A DNA stretch of 64,000 nt, taken from the NCBI RefSeq assembly GCF_002119685.1, contig NZ_CP021108.1:434001-498000 (forward strand), written 5' to 3'. Within the stretch, counting starts at the first letter, position 1, and every line of letters begins with the position of its first letter. A program made the position numbers and the translations under genes. Of the stretch, positions 63,721 to 64,000 are shown piece by piece. A model generated the notes under the pieces. It did not search any database. It was not told the DNA's origin and saw nothing but the letters and a program-made list of their open reading frames with translations. This DNA is from Bordetella genomosp. 8. Lineage in GTDB: Bacteria > Pseudomonadota > Gammaproteobacteria > Burkholderiales > Burkholderiaceae_B.

Positions 63721-64000
63721 TCAACCCCGATGCAATAGAACTTCCAGCACGAACCGGCTGCCGGTGTACGCCAGCAGCAGCAAGGCAAACCCCGACAGGG
63801 TCCAGCGCAATGCCACGCGGCCGCGCCAGCCCTTGCGGTAACGCCCGAGCAGCAGCACGCCGAAGGTCAACCACGACAGCAGCGTAAAGACCGTCTTGTG
63901 GTCGAACGGAAGCAGGCGCTGCGTCAGCATATACGAGGCCACCGATCCCGTGATGACGGTCAGCGTCAGCACGGCGAAACCGATGGAGATGATGCGGAAC
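63721..64000 (-). CDS. YpjD/CcsA-like cytochrome c assembly protein (partial, C-terminal end)
   Basis: The last 93 or so codons of an integral membrane protein whose 5' part lies beyond the window. Sequence such as SYMLTQRLLPFDHKTVFTLL and WLTFGVLLLGRYRKGWRGR, with the conserved HKT, is typical of the C-terminal end of the CcsA/YpjD/HemX-type family. The frame stays open to the window edge. Its neighbours (small membrane protein, ampD) match the usual betaproteobacterial order. Confidence 0.7.
   Translation of the reverse strand, partial: FRIISIGFAVLTLTVITGSVASYMLTQRLLPFDHKTVFTLLSWLTFGVLLLGRYRKGWRGRVALRWTLSGFALLLLAYTGSRFVLEVLLHRG

Noticed and set aside
1..64000. CRISPR arrays, rRNA operons, insertion sequences or prophage structural genes
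   Set aside because: No regularly spaced short repeats, no rRNA-like stretches and no transposase, integrase or phage proteins were seen in any frame.

Overview
The window looks like a chromosomal segment of a high-GC betaproteobacterium of the Alcaligenaceae, most like Bordetella or Achromobacter. The grounds are Bug-type (TctC) solute receptors, a FecI/FecR/TonB-receptor iron set, a very large Gly-rich autotransporter, many LysR/IclR/GntR-controlled catabolic operons, and strong GC bias everywhere except one block near 50.6-54.9 kb. The genus is an inference from gene content; no rRNA is present.

Layout. 0-4.1 kb: tail of an unknown gene, then an SbcD/SbcC-like (YhaO/YhaN-like) nuclease/ATPase pair. 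4.4-8.1 kb: surface polysaccharide genes (GT9-type glycosyltransferase, O-antigen ligase-like protein) and an unrecognised nucleotidyltransferase-like protein. 8.1-10.4 kb: LysR regulator divergent from an FMN alpha-hydroxy-acid oxidase. 10.5-14.7 kb: siderophore uptake by cell-surface signalling (sigma factor, FecR, TonB receptor) under a Fur-box-like site. 14.9-25.6 kb: a cupin gene, then a tightly packed ten-gene minus-strand catabolic/ABC-transport operon and its probable GntR regulator with a visible operator. 25.9-32.4 kb: a 2156-residue autotransporter. 32.4-38.9 kb: organic-acid genes (two Bug receptors, a second FMN oxidase, a lactonase-like propeller, cupin, IclR and MarR regulators). 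Clear palindromic operators flank the iclR gene and sit in the cupin/marR promoter. 38.9-44.6 kb: SLC13 carrier, M14-like DUF2817 protein, MFS carrier, LysR regulator, YitT protein. 44.9-47.3 kb: ECF sigma factor/RskA-type anti-sigma pair and a lipoprotein esterase. 47.3-50.4 kb: hydrolase, orphan periplasmic receptor and SDR.

50.6-54.9 kb is the standout. It is a visibly lower-GC island carrying a His-Xaa-Ser (Hxs) system: a precursor ending in six consecutive HXS tripeptides, HxsD, and two radical SAM maturases (HxsB, HxsC). It is bounded on the right by the 3' end of tRNA-Leu(CAA). On the left there is a 43-nt degenerate copy of that tRNA 3' end (33/43 identical by eye), as expected of an old tRNA-targeted integration. 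No integrase is present. A 58-nt imperfect palindrome lies between hxsC and the tRNA.

55.3-64.0 kb: htpG with a strong terminator and three evenly spaced ATTACCG-type palindromes; the galactonate operon (dgoK, dgoA, dgoD and an MFS carrier) with a divergent IclR regulator; then ampD, a small zinc-ribbon-like membrane protein and the end of a YpjD/CcsA-type cytochrome c assembly protein.
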